Below, piece by piece: positions 52,501 through 54,253 of a stretch of 54,253 nucleotides of DNA. The stretch lies in assembly GCA_029762625.1 (NCBI GenBank), contig JARVGI010000013.1, positions 1 through 54,253 of the forward strand, written 5' to 3'. A model generated the notes under the pieces. It saw only the letters and a program-made list of their open reading frames with translations, was not told the origin of the DNA and searched no databases. The translations under genes and the position numbers were made by a program. This stretch comes from Methanomicrobiaceae archaeon. Lineage in GTDB: Archaea; Halobacteriota; Methanomicrobia; Methanomicrobiales; Methanomicrobiaceae. Positions within the stretch are counted from its first letter, which is position 1, and each line of letters begins with the position of its first letter.

Positions 52501-53021
52501 AAAAAGAGATCCTTTCGAAAGAGAGGACAACGTTGCTTGAGCGCATCGAGAAGTTCGAACGCATGAAATATGACGCCTTTATGGAGGCATATACCGCGAT
52601 CGACGAGAATTTCAAAAAGATTTTCGCACGACTGACCAGCGGCAGCGGCAGGCTGGTGCTCGATAATGAGGAGGACCCTTTCAGCGGCGGATTGACCTTT
52701 GCCGTGCAGCCGCGTGACAAGAAGGTACATCTCCTCTCCTCACTCTCGGGCGGAGAAAAGTCGCTGACGACCCTGGCATTCATCTTTTCCATCCAGCAGT
52801 ACATGCCTGCGCCATTTTACGCACTCGATGAGATCGACATGTTTCTGGATGCCACGAACGTGGAGCGGATTGCGACCCTTATCAAGGAACTCTCGGCAGA
52901 TGCGCAGTCGATCATTGTCTCGCTCAGGAGGCCGACGATCGAGCGTGCGGACAGGATTATGGGCGTCACCCTCAGGCCCGACAAATCCACGTATGTAACC
53001 GGTGTCAAGAGCAATGCATGA
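49578..53021 (+). CDS. smc: chromosome segregation ATPase SMC
   Basis: A 1147-residue SMC protein. Walker A GPNGSGKSN is at 31-39. Long coiled coils occupy about 170-500 and 660-1000, and the hinge about 510-640 (YGTIAQLGRAP, NRLNHVVVENDSVAAGA). The signature LSGGEKS starts at 1056 and Walker B FYALDEID at 1080. It forms a V-shaped dimer that, with the kleisin ScpA, compacts and separates chromosomes. The start is TTG at 49578, behind AAAGGGAG, and gives the expected YITQLEIDNFKSF N-terminus. scpA overlaps its 3' end by 8 bp. Confidence 0.97.
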   Translation: MYITQLEIDNFKSFSKKIRIPVFEGFTVISGPNGSGKSNIIDSILFCLALSGARGLRAEKLTDLINLNSGKNTAEVAITFSDGTNIRRKIKRTARGYYSYNYLNDRLCKQSDVLEYLSRYGIKPEGYNVVMQGDITRIMEMSDGERRRIIDEIAGVAEFDKKKEQALGELEVVRERIEREELLLRELSLRLEELASEREQALKYRHWQDRLEFFRGCRSAAQLREYERDHAQLFQMIGQQQRELEGIADRRSSFERDKCTLQEEIAAIDCEIEEKSGTEYRRLISSIEEAKGDIRLAEQSIARDQQEKESNLEAINRVYMDARRAETRVGECADSIRNLTIDRSNLAMEIATLRAEKESVDARLQKESEKISGAKEELFSLMGRADETRAARADLLHQQDILIEKSRIRTSERERLEARFTQISAEYAEKEGQCAEYGRCSARIDEEKAALEKALSRTESNLLAHRSSLENLKKELRSKEQELMRLEAQNQASGAAAGRALEAVLGMEGVYGTIAQLGRAPPEYAVALNTAAGNRLNHVVVENDSVAAGAIAYLKANRLGRMTFLPLNKLNVPSLGPLRDGEVIDYAVNLLEFDPMFEKAFALVFAGTVVIDTLDRARRKMGKFRMVTLEGDLVEKSGAMTGGSSQQKRNIGFGVAADEEISRVRVEIAGLDAEASDLESAIARLTEAGEEGRRQRSGLEEQRARYAMLREEYTRRMADLEGEKAEIHASLEAMRNEMREGGEQLARIEEQLETVSKDLADLTSEIDALKRNLDDTEIPALTEQLERLRKEVDENERRLRNKDADITDMQRERQYFSKRIEELEEERKRIGEKNATLDEAISAAQTRIEEKTKKIADLEQQQQEFSKELTELRNNRDRRAENLKGIDHGIIELDGEAERVHLQIGALQERAQALADEIAHLRQEVGDAQTDLSLTEIDAGMAEADGEIRKLGAVNMLAIEEYDRVCQRVSDRTEKKEILSKERTTLLERIEKFERMKYDAFMEAYTAIDENFKKIFARLTSGSGRLVLDNEEDPFSGGLTFAVQPRDKKVHLLSSLSGGEKSLTTLAFIFSIQQYMPAPFYALDEIDMFLDATNVERIATLIKELSADAQSIIVSLRRPTIERADRIMGVTLRPDKSTYVTGVKSNA

Positions 53022-53742
53022 GGAACCGGTGGAAATCCTGGTGGCCATGGCGGAGCGGGGAGAGATCGATCCCTGGAATATTGATATCGTCGAGGTCACC
53101 GACCGGTTTTTAGAGGAACTCGAACGGATGCGGGAGCTCGATCTCCGCATTTCTGGCAGGACGCTCTTCTTTGCCGCAACCCTTCTCAGGATGAAATCCG
53201 AATATTTTGAAGAGGATGAAGACGCGGGTGAAGAGGATTTCTTCGACGAGGGTGAAGATTACGGGGATGATTTCGCCTTTGATGGCGAATTTGAACTTGA
53301 TGGGACCAATGAACCGATCGAGCGGCTGGAACGGGAGATCAAACGTCGTATCGGGAGGAAAAAACAGCGTAAAAAGCCGGTCACCCTCTATGAGTTGATC
53401 AAGGAGTTAAAGACGGCGGAGAAAGAAGAGCGGCGTCGGACGCGCAGGCGTGTGGTGCCTCCGCCCCTTCTCATCGAGGCCGATGAGGTCGTGGGCATCG
53501 CCCACGAGGAAAATTTCCAGGATGTGTCGGATTCCGTGATGCGGTGCTTTGAGGCGGTCGAAGCCCGGGAGAAGCGGGTGACGCTGGACGACCTGTGCTC
53601 GGAGATGCGATGCGACCTGCGGGAAGCCTATATCCCGCTCCTTTTTCTTATGATCGAGAGCAAGCTTGTTCTCTTTCAGGATGAGTTTTTTGGGGAATTA
53701 ACCATCGAAAAGTGGCGCGCCGATGCATTTCGGGGCGAATAA
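53014..53742 (+). CDS. scpA: segregation and condensation protein ScpA (kleisin)
   Basis: A 242-residue kleisin. EEPVEILVAMAERGEIDPWNIDIVEVTDRFLEELERM at the start (in two blocks) is the N-terminal helical domain that binds the SMC neck, and the C-terminal winged helix (VTLDDLCSEMRCDLREAYIPLLFLMIESKLV, in outline) binds the opposite SMC head. The middle, about residues 68-105, is very acidic and probably disordered. ATG 53014 is preferred over GTG 53002. It overlaps smc by 8 bp. No scpB is seen in the window. Confidence 0.93.
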   Translation: MHEEPVEILVAMAERGEIDPWNIDIVEVTDRFLEELERMRELDLRISGRTLFFAATLLRMKSEYFEEDEDAGEEDFFDEGEDYGDDFAFDGEFELDGTNEPIERLEREIKRRIGRKKQRKKPVTLYELIKELKTAEKEERRRTRRRVVPPPLLIEADEVVGIAHEENFQDVSDSVMRCFEAVEAREKRVTLDDLCSEMRCDLREAYIPLLFLMIESKLVLFQDEFFGELTIEKWRADAFRGE

Positions 53743-54253
53743 TCCCGACGATTGTTAATCAGGGTACATAATGGTGATATCGTCGTGCCGCCCTCCTTCC
53801 CGGTGGGATTTTCTCTTATCCTGGCATGATCGGTCGGGAACCCTGCGTGATGCCGGTGCTGAATCCTGATCCGTGCGCGGATACACAATCCGTCAGTATG
53901 CGCGCCCACAGGGTAATGTACGAACGCAGCCGATTCCGGAGGCGGAGGACGGAGGTTCTCATCACACAAATCCCTTCTCACCCCCCATGGTTCGGCTCGG
54001 AATGGATAACCTTTAACTTGTAGCGCTTCCATGTTGTATGGTCGAATGACACTCGCTCTGCACAGGAATTTTCCTGTGCCGGTGCATCTGTGACTGTGAT
54101 TGGTTGGCGGTAGCCGTCTGCTGTTCTCTGGACACAGGAAGCTTTAATAGCAATTAAAGCTAATATATATGATCCTTGAGGGCACAGGAGCTGCGGGGTG
54201 CTGCGCAAGCGGCCACCTGCGTGTTCCGGCTTCCGGGAGGGGAGGGAGGCCCG
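53743..54253. other. 511-bp gene-free end with repeats and a TATA promoter
   Basis: No convincing coding frame exists here. At 54060-54079 a perfect inverted repeat GCACAGGAA-TT-TTCCTGTGC occurs; the motif CACAGGA returns at 54133 and 54183. AGCTTTAAT (54140-54148) and ATTAAAGCT (54153-54161) form another inverted repeat, leading directly into TAATATATAT (54161-54170), a strong TATA element. The last 60 bp are GC-rich and could be the start of a structured RNA or of a gene beyond the edge. Confidence 0.5.
54140..54190 (+). promoter_or_regulatory. strong TATA promoter with overlapping inverted repeat at the right edge
   Basis: TAATATATAT at 54161-54170 predicts a start near 54187-54192, at GGCACAGGAGCTG. 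The inverted repeat AGCTTTAAT/ATTAAAGCT abuts the TATA box where TFB and a repressor could compete. The product lies outside the window. Confidence 0.5.

Noticed and set aside
53676-54032. 118-codon minus-strand frame near the right end
   Set aside because: It overlaps the 3' end of scpA on the opposite strand, has an Arg/His/Pro-rich composition and lacks a ribosome-binding site.
54190-54253. Start of SRP RNA, RNase P RNA or 16S rRNA at the right edge
   Set aside because: The visible 60 bases do not show conserved starts such as the 16S TTCCGGTTGATCC or the RNase P GAGGAAAGTCC; too little sequence is present to name it.
1-54253. CRISPR arrays, insertion sequences or prophage genes
   Set aside because: No regularly spaced repeats, transposase, integrase or phage structural motifs were seen anywhere in the window.

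Overview
The window is archaeal chromosomal DNA, most likely from a hydrogenotrophic methanogen of the Methanomicrobiales type. Methanofuran (mfnA) and coenzyme F420 (cofC, cofE, cofG) genes point to a methanogen. Archaeal PEP synthase, Hpt, Dph2, NreA, an SMC-ScpA pair and TATA-box promoters point to Archaea. Genes are dense, mostly GC-rich, and separated by short AT-rich promoter gaps. The assignment comes from gene content and protein motifs; no database search was run.

Layout. 1-1479: a truncated secreted beta-propeller protein ending in an SdrD-B-like domain. 1813-3056: a DJ-1/PfpI protein and a family 2 glycosyltransferase, then hisD on the minus strand. 4581-16310: a molybdate/tungstate block with a TupABC-type importer, a MosA/MosB-like metal-storage protein, WtpABC, ModA, a TrmO-like protein, ModBC and a MOT1-type permease. 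17044-25092: a TiaS-like protein, two tandem 59-residue membrane microproteins, an MBL hydrolase, DNA ligase, NreA with a DUF2117 partner, and an AIM24 protein. 25310-29585: an ECF transporter (S-A-A fusion plus EcfT) flanked by one intact and one broken copy of an ATC-hydrolase-like gene. 29667-32525: secreted proteins, a Cys-rich small protein and tRNA-Val. 32711-41088: serA, ppsA, mfnA, hpt, dph2, a METTL5-like methyltransferase and an MFS exporter. 41246-48694: two minus-strand chains of overlapping genes, cofG-purC-purS-purQ-FTR and glyA-folD-folP-cofE, with cofC on the plus strand between them. 48913-53742: a coiled-coil protein, smc and scpA. 53743-54253: a gene-free end with repeats and a strong TATA box.

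How the genes fit together. Molybdenum or tungsten is needed for formylmethanofuran and formate dehydrogenases, which is the likely reason for stacked uptake systems plus storage. The mfnA, cof, fol/gly and FTR genes supply C1 carriers, F420 and redox control for the same metabolism. ppsA and serA, divergently transcribed from one symmetrical promoter, lead carbon from pyruvate to PEP and from 3-phosphoglycerate to serine, which feeds glyA.

The observations most worth a second look are the Mo/W block with its storage protein, the structured leader before the trmO-modBC operon, the mirror-symmetric serA/ppsA promoter, the duplicated and decaying ATC-hydrolase-like gene around a fused ECF transporter, the tandem membrane microproteins, the uncharacterised coiled-coil gene ahead of smc-scpA, and the repeat-rich promoter at the right edge. 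No insertion sequence, CRISPR array or rRNA was seen.
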